Positions 1-9,771 of a stretch of 27,094 nt of DNA are shown here, piece after piece. Both the position numbers and the translations under genes were made by a program. The stretch is from the NCBI GenBank assembly GCA_003254885.1, contig QANT01002016.1, forward strand, positions 1 to 27,094. The letters run 5' to 3'. The DNA is from Purshia tridentata (taxonomy: Eukaryota; Streptophyta; Magnoliopsida; Rosales; Rosaceae). The notes beneath the pieces were generated by a model. The model was given only the letters and a program-made list of their open reading frames with translations. It did no database searches and was not told where the DNA came from. The number at the start of each line of letters is the position of its first letter. The first letter of the stretch is position 1.

Positions 1-87
1 GATCAACACAAAATGACTCGTGTGGGCCCCACAAGGAGATCCCTCATTTAACACTAAATGAGAGATCCCTCATTAGAAAGGGACTGT

Positions 88-112
88 ATATATATATATA
101 TATACACACACT
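88..112. repeat. (TA)n/(CA)n microsatellite
   Basis: An uninterrupted run of TA dinucleotides passes into a short CA run. It is a simple-sequence repeat likely to vary in length between individuals; no other role is visible. Confidence 0.85.
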
Positions 113-1289
113 TTCATTTAGGCGGATTTTGGTTAGCTTTTGACGAATTAATAAAGACAAATTTAATAGGATAATCCTGTTTTCGTAAATTTTACTTAAT
201 TTGTCATGCATGGTGATAATTAAGGCTAACTAGCTATGATCGAGCTAGGGTGCATCTTTTTTACTTTTGAGTTTTGACTTCAAATATGTAAATAATTCAA
301 GTGGGGCTTAGGCTATTAGCTACTTATAGCTTCATGTACTTAGTTTCAAATATGTACATAAAACAATCCAATATTAATCATAACAATGTATTTCTTGCTT
401 CTCAGATTCATGCACTCAAAAGGTTCGCATCATCTCTGCAGTGTAAGACTGTGTGAACGATGATCTCATGAAGGTCCCACATTGCCACTGAGAGTCTGAG
501 AGATATAATATATAGTAATTAGATGCGTACGTAGCCCTGAACGGTGGTTGTGAGCCTGCAGCTAATACACGTACTCTCTGTATGCCCTAACTTTGCATCC
601 ATCACTGTCCAATCCATGCCCCACGTACAGCTAGATAGCTTTGGACCATATAACAACTGCAAAATTATTTTGAAAATAAAAAACAGATGCTTTCATCTTA
701 TATATTTATATTTGTTCAAGAAACAATATATGATTTTCACACTTTTACATTATATATGTGCATTTTTTTCTCTTTTTTTATTTATCTATTCAATTATATC
801 GATGCAAAACTTATACGATCACTCTTTGACAAAACCTGTTTAATAGTCTAAATCCGTGAGTATATCTGGAATCCGAATATTTTTCCCATTTTGCTTTTAA
901 AATTTATAAGATTTAAGTTAGCTATAAAAGCCAAACTCGATCGAGAGTTATGATGAAATCTGATCGATCATTTATCCGAAATGGATCATTGCTTTATTTT
1001 TCCAGTAATGCAGCCATTATATCTTTTTTTGGCCAAATATGCAGCCATTATAGCTGACCAGCTGGTTTGGTCAAGAAAGTTTGTGGTCAAAGTTTCTTTA
1101 AGATATTGAATATTTTCTCTAAATATTCACACCCACACGGGTACATATTATACAATATGTTTTATTGGAAATTAATTAAATAAGGGCCCCACTAAATGAA
1201 ATGATTTTCCCGTTGGCCACAGGTCAAATAATTAAGGAGGGTAAGAAGCGACCTCCTTTGCTTCTAGTTGAAGAAGATAATGAAGATGA

Positions 1290-1443
1290 TTTGGGTCCCC
1301 TGCTATCTTTAATTCACACCACTTAGTTAGTGATTTAATAATATTTTTTTAATATTAAACGAGATCTTTGGGTCCCCTGCTATCTTTAATTCACACCACT
1401 TAGTTAGTGATTTAATAATATTTTTTTAATATTAAACGAGATC
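1290..1443. repeat. Perfect 77-bp tandem duplication
   Basis: Two adjacent copies, 1290-1366 and 1367-1443, are identical over 77 bp by direct reading. Each contains the phrase TAGTTAGTGATTTAATAATA and ends in AACGAGATC. After the second copy comes AAGTTCGACACTCC, which resembles the B box of tRNA-derived SINEs, while TTAGTTAGTGATT resembles a degenerate A box. The absence of any mismatch in AT-rich non-coding DNA implies a recent event or an assembly effect. Confidence 0.9.
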
Positions 1444-1838
1444 TTAAGTTCGACACTCCCTCATTGAATGAAAACAAATAATAATAAAATCAAACACGGT
1501 GTATTGGACCGAAATGTTGGACCTCACACATCTTTTTCCTAAACTGTTGGGCCTCCACCTACTAGCAAAGGACCTGAAGCAAAATACAACCAATTAACCC
1601 TTTTTGTTTATTTATTTTGAATCTCAAACGCATCTAATCCAGATAAGGCCAAAATTCGACCGTTGCAAATTTTCCATTCTAATCCCAAACGGTAACCTCT
1701 CACACCAAAATGCAGTCAATATTAAATCCCACACGAATTTATTCCATTTTCTAGTTCAATCTCTGTGTCTCTCTCACATATCAAAGTTGTGCTTCTTCCC
1801 TCTTTCTTCACAGAAGGTAATTTCCTCATATATAAAAC

Positions 1839-2433
1839 ATGGAGAACATGCAAGAAATGCCTCCTAAAAGTCCAATTCAATTGGAGAAGACATTTTCCGA
1901 GTGCATAACACCACCTCCACTCCAACACAAGGATGAAAATTCCCAAAACTCCGGCAACGATGTACGCAAAACCACCACCCCTGATCGCCTTAAAGTCCCC
2001 AAGGCATTTAAGTTCCCAGAAAGGTATAAAATAAATTAAATATTTCATACGTATTTGTTATATAAGAAGATTGGTTATTGCTTATATTAACCTCTTTTTT
2101 ATATATTGTGTTTCAATTTTGTAGGTATACAAGCCCAACTGATCTGATAATGTCCCCTGTAACAAAAGGCCTTCTTGCTAGAAACAGAAAGGGTGGCTCT
2201 CTCTTGCCCCCTAGCAAAAATCTGCTCAAGCCTCAAGGTATATACATCACTGAATTATCATTTAACAGAATTAAATTTCAAATTCTGATGCAGAAATTTC
2301 ATTTGGGTAGCTATATTTATGGTTGAATTGAGAATTTGAAATGTTTAGTGTTTTTGTCACTGCTACAGATTCAGGATTTGCAGCTGTGGGAAGCGGGCCT
2401 ACTTCAGAATTGAAGTATGAGTGCAATAATTGA
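1839..2433 (+). CDS. Small plant-specific protein of unknown function (120 aa, 3 exons)
   Basis: Three exons join with correct GT-AG sites and phases: 1839-2023, 2125-2237 and 2369-2433, giving 120 residues. The joined protein has a low-complexity N-terminus with several SP and TP dipeptides (KSPIQ, ITPPP, TTPDR). A compact basic core crosses the first splice junction: TPDRLKVPKAFKFPERYTSP, then MSPVTKGLLARNRKGG, then LLPPS. The core reads as a short conserved motif I associate with plant proteins of unknown function, but I cannot name the gene. There is no signal peptide, membrane segment or catalytic motif. The SP/TP sites could be proline-directed kinase targets (inference). The start is the first in-frame ATG of exon 1; a TATATAAAA stretch lies immediately upstream, unusually close, so the true transcription start is uncertain. 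The 3' UTR contains a CTTT microsatellite at 2468-2494. Confidence 0.72.
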
Positions 2434-3349
2434 AGACTACGAGGCACTTTTGGGACTTATCCAGCAGCTTTTTCTTTCTTTCTTTCTTTCTTTCACGTTT
2501 TAGAGTTTGTGAAATTTGGTGGCATGTGATTTTGGATTGGATATAGTTGTGAATGAATAACGAGATTCTTCACTCTTCAAGATATTGTACTTGTTGAAAC
2601 CATGGACAAGAAAGAATACAATGCAGAGCTACATTCTTTTGGGACATTCAAACGTTATTTCAAACAAAATTTTAAAACTAATGAAGCAAAAACTGCTTCA
2701 TAGGGGAATGAATGCTTGTTTGACAATTGATGGGGCTAAAAGCTAACTGTACATTTACAAGTGAATTATAAATATAATTCAGTAAAATAGCAATGCAGGG
2801 GACATTTTCTAGGTCTAGTGTTAATAATGTCCCTGAGGTGGATATACAAGTGATTGAGTATGAGAAAGATGAAGGAGACGTGCTATGATGAGGATTATCC
2901 AAGTGTGCATGGCTATGATGATGAAGATGATGAAGATAATGTCATTAAATCTGCTGCATTATGGTTGGCCACGATGACATTTAACCACAATATTAACAGC
3001 TCACCAAATAGAAGTAGATTTATCAATTTAGAGGTTAATTTGTGAATATTCTTGAAATATTTTTCAATTCGTGGACCTATTTCATTCACCCCATAATTGA
3101 GTATTTATTTTAAACTTGACCTATATAATATATTAAAACATGTTAGTTGAGATGGTACACATAAAAATGCTCACAATAGCACTAATTTGGACAATAAAAA
3201 CATTATTCGAAATAAAATTTTACAACTAAAGAAGCAAAACAACCGAAGAAGGTGACAATTTATGGTCAAGTTTTTTAGCAACTAATAATGGTCATGCTTC
3301 CAAATGGTTATGTATAACGACTGATGGGGCTAAGGCTTGTTTGTTTTTG
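2434..3349. other. Intergenic region between convergent genes, with a diverged repeat pair
   Basis: This stretch should contain the 3' UTRs of the small plus-strand gene and of CRR7 on the minus strand. Two diverged direct copies of one sequence lie at about 2641-2745 and 3187-3340; both carry an AAAATTTTA..ACTAA.GAAGCAAAA core and a GATGGGGCTAA block. Short acidic reading frames at 2793-2888 and 2854-3045 have no recognisable homology and no splice support, so they are not called as genes. Confidence 0.55.
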
Positions 3350-4442
3350 TCACTCCAAACGAACTTCGTACCATTGAACTGAGCCAACATCTCCATGTAT
3401 TTCTAGTTCACAAACAGACCTTACTAGATAAGAAACCGCATCATCCATGCTTTCAAATCTGGCAAGGTCAGGAGGAAGGTTCTTGGCCGGCCAGTCTTCC
3501 AGCCAACCTTTTAACTTGGCCCTCAACTCTTCCTCTGAAACAAACTTCTCATCCTCACCTGGTTCCAGTAACACATAAGTTTCAGTGTTATGGTATATCC
3601 TTCTCCTCCTCACTGCACAAACCTGACCATACTTTGTAAATGCACAGTTTGTTCAACTAGTGAAGTCATGACAAACTTAATAGGTAGCGCGACATGAAAT
3701 TTAATACAGTAACGCTACACTCACTAAATTAATTCATCAAATTTGCTTACCAAAGGATGCATAAGTCGGTCCATTTTTGATAAATGAAATACTAACACAA
3801 CACTTGAACAAATTTGATAAGTTTAACAGTACTCATCTCAATATTACCTTGACCGTGTCTCTGTGCTCGGTTTTTATTTTAAACAGTTTGAGATGGACTG
3901 AAGAACCCAAGTACTCAGTTCTGCCTGTTGGCATCAGATGAATTAATGGAGCTCGAATATGGTGTTTTCTTGCTTCTTTGCCTGGAGATATAATACTGTT
4001 AGTGATGTTAGAATGCTATAATGTGCAAAAATGACAGACTGGAAGTATCAAAGGCTCAACTTCTTTAGCTCATCAAAACTGAGCAAGTGAGCATGCTTAG
4101 TTATCATCACCTAATTTAGCTGAGGAAAGGAGTATACCCATTCCCAAAATTGACTGAATATAAGGTTTTAGTCTTTCTATTTGCTGCTTTCATTTAAGTG
4201 CATAAAACTCATCTTTCAATTTCAGCTATTAAGTTTAAGACATCAACTGTGCTCATGAAGATAAAATATTAATTCAAATTAATTAACTCATCCCCTGCAC
4301 CATCAGTTTTTCTAAGACATACATTTAGTGTCAAAGGTTAAGAGCAGAGCTTACAGTTGAAAGACAGAACTACTCCACTGTGGAATAACTGTTTCTCCAA
4401 AGCTCCTTGAATTGGAACCATTTTGCTTCCAAAGTTCAGCAT
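3350..4442 (-). CDS. CRR7: CHLORORESPIRATORY REDUCTION 7 (NDH complex assembly, chloroplast)
   Basis: Three minus-strand exons join in phase: 4442-4355, 3981-3848 and 3622-3350, giving 164 residues. The last exon carries the conserved CRR7 domain (about residues 78-164): an RRRR start, [41 protein letters not shown] and the C-terminal [14 protein letters not shown]. In Arabidopsis CRR7 is a small stromal protein needed to assemble subcomplex A of the chloroplast NADH dehydrogenase-like complex, which supports cyclic electron flow. The first two exons are basic and hydroxylated with few acidic residues, as expected for a transit peptide (inference). Exon 3 has two possible acceptors; only the upstream one (exon start 3622) keeps the frame with exon 2. 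A second in-frame Met lies seven codons after the chosen start. The next gene is divergent, so the promoter region is probably shared. Confidence 0.88.
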
Positions 4443-5534
4443 CTTGGTGAATCCGACTACATATCTTAAACAAACTTGGCGGATAACATGCTAAAACTGA
4501 GCCTCTGGTATCTTAAACTTGTTACCCTCATATTTCATTGTAATTTCAATTGTATCCAAGCCCTCAGACCAAAAAAGAATTGTATCCAAGCCCATGATCA
4601 CAAATGGGCCATATTCACAATCAAATGGGCCATGGTCGTCTGAATTCGAGACCTTCTTTTTCCCGCGTGACCAAGTTACTAAATTCGTTTTCTTCTATTT
4701 TTGGGCACAAGAGGTGCAGTAAGCTCAGACCAAAAAAAGAAAAAGAACAAAAGGGTGCAGTCAGTTAATCAGTTGGTGGAAATGGCGCTCAGTTACTTTG
4801 TTTGCCATAACAAAAATATGAAACCTCCCGATGTTGTCTCCTTGCCTGCCCTTTTTAGCTCCTCTATGTCTCTCAAGCGCAGCCAAACCTGTCATTTTCG
4901 TCTCACGCCCTAACTCTAACAACTGACCCTAGTTTTGTGCTTTTAAGGATACAACCTTTTTTCTCTTATCAAGATTCTTCAAGAGCTTCCGGGTTTGATT
5001 AAGATTTTTGAGTTTGAGGTGTGACTGATCAATTGAAGCCGAGGATTGATATTCAAACTGATCTTGAAGATTCAAGTAGGTACGCTTTATCTAATTACTT
5101 ATAGAATGTTGATTATTTTGGTGTTTCATTTAGTGCTAATCCTGCACAAAACCCAGTTGCCAAAATTGAAGATATGCATTTCTTAAGGGTTTGATTTGTA
5201 ATGAATTTGGTATGTGCTGTTATGTGATTATGATTTTTAAACTCTAAGGTGCTACCATATATGCTTCTTTTTTATGCTTGTGATGATGATTGTAATGTTG
5301 TATTTAGTGATGAAGCCATTTGCATTTATAAATCCAGTAACCAGAAATATTGGTCTATCCAAGATTTTTTCTTTTTTTTCTTCGTTTATTTCTATTCTCA
5401 AAAAAACATCTTTGTGTTGTCACATTGTGTATCATAGTTAATTTTGGGTTGTTTATTTTGTTCCAACTGTGCAGTACTTGAATACCTATTAAAGACAGGC
5501 ACAGCACACTAGCACAGGGGATAGTAATAAAGTC
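4443..5534. promoter_or_regulatory. Divergent promoter region and leader of the next plus-strand gene
   Basis: The interval lies between the CRR7 start (minus) and the unknown gene at 5535 (plus), so both promoters must sit here. Its right part is a probable non-coding first exon ending near 5075-5079, followed by a leader intron with donor GTAGGT or GTACGC and acceptor TGTGCAG ending at 5474. The left part has short direct repeats: AATTGTATCCAAGCCC at 4548 and 4578, and CAAATGGGCCAT at 4601 and 4622. GGGCC(A/T) motifs of this kind resemble TCP-binding site II elements common at housekeeping genes (inference). Confidence 0.5.
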
Positions 5535-6937
5535 ATGGATCATGTATATAGGAATGGTAGTAGTAAACATTTTGAAGTTGATCCGGTTAATCACCGGCGA
5601 TGTTCAAGCTCTTCTTTTTCCTCTTCCACATCATCAAGTTCATCGGTGCATTCATATGTTATTGACAAAGATGATGCTAATCCCCCTCTGGAAACTAAAC
5701 AAGGGCCTCCCTCATCACCGGAGGCTTCTGCCCCTTATGCTAATTGGAGCACACAAAGTGGATCATCTTCACAATCCCCTCAAATTCCGAGACCTGCTGG
5801 ATATGATCCAAGTCGAATCCCTTCGTCTATTTTCGCCAGTAAACCTTCATCAGCCATGGATTGGAGTGTTGCTTCAAATGAATCACTGTTTAGTCTTCAT
5901 GTGGGGAACAACAGCTTCTCAAGAGATTTTCTGATGTTTAAATCTGGGGAACTGACCAGGCCTGATGAGCTCTTTATCATTTCAACCCCGCTTCCCCCAC
6001 TTCCCCCGGTTACTGAAACTGAGATTGTTGAAACCAAGAGTCCGGAGGTGGAGATAGAAATGGTTCCAAATGAGAGTGAAAATGTGGAGGAAAAGAGTGT
6101 AGAAAGCATGAGTTTAAAGGTGGTGGAAATAGACTCAGTAGAAACAGAAGCTTTACCAGCTGAAACCAAAATTGAGGAAATCCAGAATTCTGATACCTCT
6201 TGCCGTTCTGATAGCAATAACAGTGCCCTCTCATTCCAATTTCTATTGTAAGTCATATTACTCCCATTCCATGTACATACGAATGTTTAATGTCTACCAA
6301 CTACAAATGCAGGAACAAAATAATCCTTATATGCATATGATCCTTAAATGCTCATTCAACCTGTTAGCTTGACACATAGAGTTGGCCCTTTTGCTAGCTA
6401 AGAACTTAAAAGTTTAGGGTCTAGTAGTTTAGTGATTATCATAACATGTTATCGGAGCTTTGATTTTAGGAGATTCTGGGTTCGGAACTTTTAATTCCAT
6501 TTCCTTTTCTTTGTTGGTTTGAAGGTGCAGGGTGGGGTTGCACCTTTTCTTTACCTCTCTGCGTGCTGAACTCAATATAAAAATATAGTATTGACTAGTA
6601 ATGTTTCAGTCCAGTTAATTAATTAAGTCCATCATCTAGTTTTGATCTAGCAAATAATCTCCTATGATTCTTGTAGGGTATTTTCTTATTTATTCACTGG
6701 TCAGCTGAAGCATTGTACTTAATGGCCCTTGCTGTTTTCTGCAGGTTGCCAGGTAATGATGTCGAAAGAACTATTACTAGAAAGATGGACTCAGTAAAGC
6801 ATCAGCCAGAGGTGAACATACAGCAGCAGCAGATGGTGAGGGGTGAACAGTCTCAAAATGGCCCTGAAACACCCCTAATGAAGGATACAGCAACTAGTTG
6901 GTATTCTTGCTTTTTTTGCTGCGCAGGCTGTTGTTAA
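5535..6937 (+). CDS. Plant-specific protein, Ser-rich N-terminus, Cys-rich C-terminus (301 aa, 2 exons)
   Basis: Exons 5535-6247 and 6745-6937 join in phase (donor GTAAGT, acceptor CTGCAG) to give 301 residues. Without splicing the frame stops just after exon 1 and loses the C-terminus. The protein has a serine run (about residues 24-37), a central block around residues 93-131 with SRIPSSIFASKPSSAMDWSV and NESLFSLHVGNNSFSRDF, an acidic, EV/ES-rich stretch (about 160-220), a short QQQQ run, and the ending WYSCFFCCAGCC. The central block and cysteine tail look like a conserved plant-only family of unknown function; I cannot name it. The clustered cysteines next to a Trp/aromatic patch suggest lipid modification or membrane anchoring (inference). 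The leader is interrupted by an intron. A possible AATAAA polyadenylation signal lies at 7049. Confidence 0.75.
6413..6600 (+). repeat. Possible tRNA-derived SINE remnant inside an intron
   Basis: Within the intron 6248-6744, TAGTAGTTTAGTGATTATCA resembles a pol III A box. About 45 bp later GGGTTCGGAACT resembles a B box (consensus GGTTCGANNCC). The segment ends in an A/T-rich stretch with CAATATAAAAATATAG. The layout fits a decayed plant SINE, but no target-site duplication was identified. Confidence 0.3.
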
Positions 6938-7119
6938 TAGAGAGTCTTCTAAAATATTTTCTCCATAGTGATCATATTTCTATCTCCTTTGGTCTAAAGG
7001 CCTTCCTGAGTAGTCAGATAGAAAGGAGGAAGAGCCAGGAGAGTCGGCAATAAAAAGTGATGTACATTAAATCTATATGGTGTAAAATGGTGGATTTGGT
7101 TGAAAATTGATGTGCATAC

Positions 7120-7162
7120 AGATCTGTATGATGTACATATATAGATCTGTATGATGTACATA
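7120..7162. repeat. 20-bp direct repeat, two copies
   Basis: AGATCTGTATGATGTACATA occurs at 7120-7139 and again at 7143-7162, separated by 3 bp. A degenerate relative (ATGTACATTAAATCTATATG) lies just upstream near 7061. This is a small minisatellite in the 3' flank of the preceding gene. Confidence 0.85.
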
Positions 7163-8004
7163 AATGTATATGTGGGAGAGCAAATTGGTTTTCAACTAAA
7201 ACCAATTCTGCTTAGCATGTATCTGTTGAAAAAGACACTAATTTGATGATGACTATTGTTGCCACAGTTGCAATTTAATTTTGCCATGTTAAACATGTAG
7301 TTGGTGTATCTAGATTCTAGATCTTACAATTTAGAATGTGATAAACTACATATACAAAAATTGGGTATCTAACAGCCTATCAATTAGATTGCTTTAATTA
7401 CTCTGTTTCACCTATTAATTAGGCTTTTGGCATCCAGTTTGGTAATGAGAAAGAGAAAAAATATGTCTTTGGTTCTCCAAAGTCAAAGCTGCTGTTTGGT
7501 TTATTGAGTGAGCCTTGAATTAACTCAAATATTGAAGCCTATCTTTTAGAAATGATTTGCAATCCCCTCCTCACATGGCACTGCTAAAATAGGCTCAGAG
7601 TATCATTCATTCATTCTCTTCACACTGGTGTGGGAAAGAGTGGTTGACTGGTTGGCCAATAATTCTAGAGTGCCCCCATTGCAACATACACTTTATTCAT
7701 CCCACCCCTTTTTTTAACAATTAAGGAGCCCTAATTGAAAATATAAGCCCCTTTTTTAAACTCTTAAAATCCCTTGTAGAATTATATCCACATTATATGC
7801 TTCCAATAAGTTATCTAACTAAATCAGCACAGATGGCAGTTGTAGATGGTGAGTATGAGAAAGTCGTGAACTCAGATGGTCTAAATTAGAAGGCTTACCA
7901 GTTAAATAAATACTTGAATTCACCTGAAGCATGTAGCTATGAATAATTGCACATATTCCATGTGTTATGTTACTTAAAGAATGTGAGTGGTGAAAACTTA
8001 TACG

Positions 8005-8118
8005 TAACTCTAGTGATTAAGAGTATTTATCTTTATAATCGAGATCCAACTTCGAATATCATCTCATAATGTATTTATCCCTATAATCAAAATCCGAATT
8101 CGAATATCATCTGATAAC
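8005..8118 (+). repeat. Imperfect 48-bp tandem repeat, SINE-like head
   Basis: Units 8023-8070 and 8071-8118 differ at 8 of 48 positions by eye. The sequence just before, CTCTAGTGATTAAGAG, and the TTCGAATATC in each unit resemble the A and B boxes of a tRNA-derived element, so this may be a decayed SINE whose B-box part was duplicated. Confidence 0.4.
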
Positions 8119-9212
8119 GTCACTCCTACGTCATTTGAGAGGACTGTGTGAACAACATGTTCAATCTGTAAAAAGATGGAAAGTTGGCTTTTTCTTATGA
8201 GGTGGGGTGTGAACCTTCTGTTTGGGTACATGACAAAAGAACTAAAGCATTCCTGTCTGGATGCTGGAAAAGCCTGGAATCATATAAAAATAGTTGCTTT
8301 TCAATAGAGCAAGTTATGCGTGCATCCATGCCACTATCACAATTATTTAATTTATACTACTTCTACTAGTACTACTAGAAAATTAAAACCCATATTATTT
8401 ACAAAAACTCAATTATGAAACAGGGCCATCAAGTTGGGTGGTGCAGACATGGAGGATATATCATCTTCTCAGTGAACAAATTAAACCCATTATAATATAG
8501 CACAGGCTAGCTACAAGGCAAGGGAGACAGTATCAGAAAGCTATCCTCAACTCTTTTAAGTATGCGATTTGATTAGGATTGTGTGTATCTTAATCATTCT
8601 TGTAAATTGTAATAATTAAGCAGCATCCATTTTTTAACTTGCCACACAATGCAATATGTATACATCATGGTGATCGATCATCAAAATTTTGCTACTGTGA
8701 TGATGTTTTGTTTTGGGTAAGCATATATTCCTCGAGGACATGTGTTGTCACCTCTGAGGTTTCCCAACAACAACATCATATATATTCATGTGCCTCAGCA
8801 TCAGTTCTTATGTATGCCCAAAAGACACATAAGTTTAAGATGATGATTCGATTGCTCCTAGTTCTTATCAATTACTCTGCAATTCACTGCATGTCATGTT
8901 AGTTGTATATTATCAAACTAATCAATAATTAGTTGTATAGTTACCGTTTATTTAAAATCTGCTATAAATTCGATTGGATTTTGTGGAAAAATTTGACATA
9001 AAAATCTAACCCTATCCTGTATGATTGTAGCTGTCACATTCCAAGCTTGAACTTTCAGAAATTAAATCCCATAACTATGAGATATACAAGGCAGCTAAAT
9101 CTCAGTGGAGTACAGAAGAGGGCCTTTTGCTTATCTGGACCTCATGAACCCTAGACCCAACACCTTCCCAAAGTCTGGTGGGTCCCACCTCCACCCTTCT
9201 GGAAGGACATCC

Positions 9213-9218
9213 CACGTG
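9213..9218. promoter_or_regulatory. G-box (CACGTG) upstream of the receptor kinase gene
   Basis: The palindromic CACGTG lies about 560 bp before the start codon, within CCCACGTGGA. G-boxes are bound by bHLH and bZIP factors; activity here is inferred from sequence only. Confidence 0.4.
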
Positions 9219-9662
9219 GATTTCTTTTCATGCAGCCGCGTGTACATAGGCTTTGAGGAGCCTCTCTCTTATTTTTTGTAATTTTAAATTTAAACTGTCA
9301 CTCACTCCCACTTAAGCCAAGTCGTAACCACCAAAGAGCCTCCGCTTAAATTGACGGGGACGATGCATTTATTGACCGGCTGTGCGCCCCACACTCTACC
9401 CGGTATGTCCCGTGGACCCCACCATCCACCATACACGACAAAAACACAAATATGTAAGAATTTGTTTTTTTTTTTTTTCGGAAGGAAAAGCAGGAAGAAG
9501 AAGAACAAATATAACATGAAATAGAAAAAAAAGAAGAACGCGTTTTCTTCTCAAAAGAAAGAACACACAAAGTTGAATGACTTGAACTCTTCTCTCTCTT
9601 CCTTCTCCTTTACCTCCCCATCCCTCTCTCTCTCTATCTGTGTCGTCAGGGACCCAAAAAAA

Positions 9663-9678
9663 TTAGGGTTAGGGTTTT
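9663..9678 (+). promoter_or_regulatory. Telo-box in the leader of the receptor kinase gene
   Basis: TTAGGGTTAGGGTTTT, nearly two plant telomere repeats, lies about 94 bp before the start codon, just after a long CT-rich tract. Telo-boxes near plant transcription starts are linked to expression in dividing cells and to Polycomb recruitment through TRB proteins, which would suit a gene acting in meristems (inference). Confidence 0.5.
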
Positions 9679-9771
9679 CATAAACCCTTTACTCTTTCTC
9701 TGCAACTCCAAGAAAGGGTTTGGGGGTTTTGATTTCTTGGGTTTGGAGGACCCTTTAAAGGGTTTCAAGAA

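Larger units (their letters stand above)
1..1838. other. AT-rich intergenic region, no gene seen
   Basis: No reading frame here has a recognisable domain or credible exon structure; the one 99-codon frame (544-843) is low-complexity and hydrophobic and looks accidental. The region holds a TA/CA dinucleotide microsatellite near 88-112, a 77-bp tandem duplication (listed separately), and presumably the promoter and leader of the small gene starting at 1839. A pyrimidine-rich stretch at 1757-1812 may belong to that leader. Confidence 0.6.
6938..9771. other. Long intergenic region including the RPK2-like promoter and leader
   Basis: No supported gene lies here; the frames at 7014-7205, 8184-8369, 8639-8902 and 9302-9570 lack domains and look accidental. 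The first 100-odd bases are the 3' UTR of the preceding gene. The region contains a 20-bp minisatellite (7120-7162), a 48-bp imperfect tandem repeat (8023-8118), a G-box (9213) and, from about 9560, the CT-rich leader of the receptor kinase gene with a telo-box. Confidence 0.6.

Noticed and set aside
2793..3045. Overlapping short acidic frames (31 and 63 codons) that look protein-like, with VPEVDIQVIEYEKDE and YDDEDDEDN stretches
   Set aside because: No splice sites, homology or family motif could be supported; GAT/GAA-rich DNA readily gives acidic frames. They could be a gene remnant, but there is not enough to call one.
4701..4913. Plus-strand 70-codon frame before the gene at 5535
   Set aside because: It lies in the probable divergent promoter or leader, has no recognisable domain and is not joined to the downstream coding frame. 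At most it is an upstream ORF.
6661..6690. TTCTTGTAGGG as the opposite end of the CACTA element
   Set aside because: It ends in GGG, not GTG, has no subterminal repeats, and lies 20 kb away inside a normal intron.
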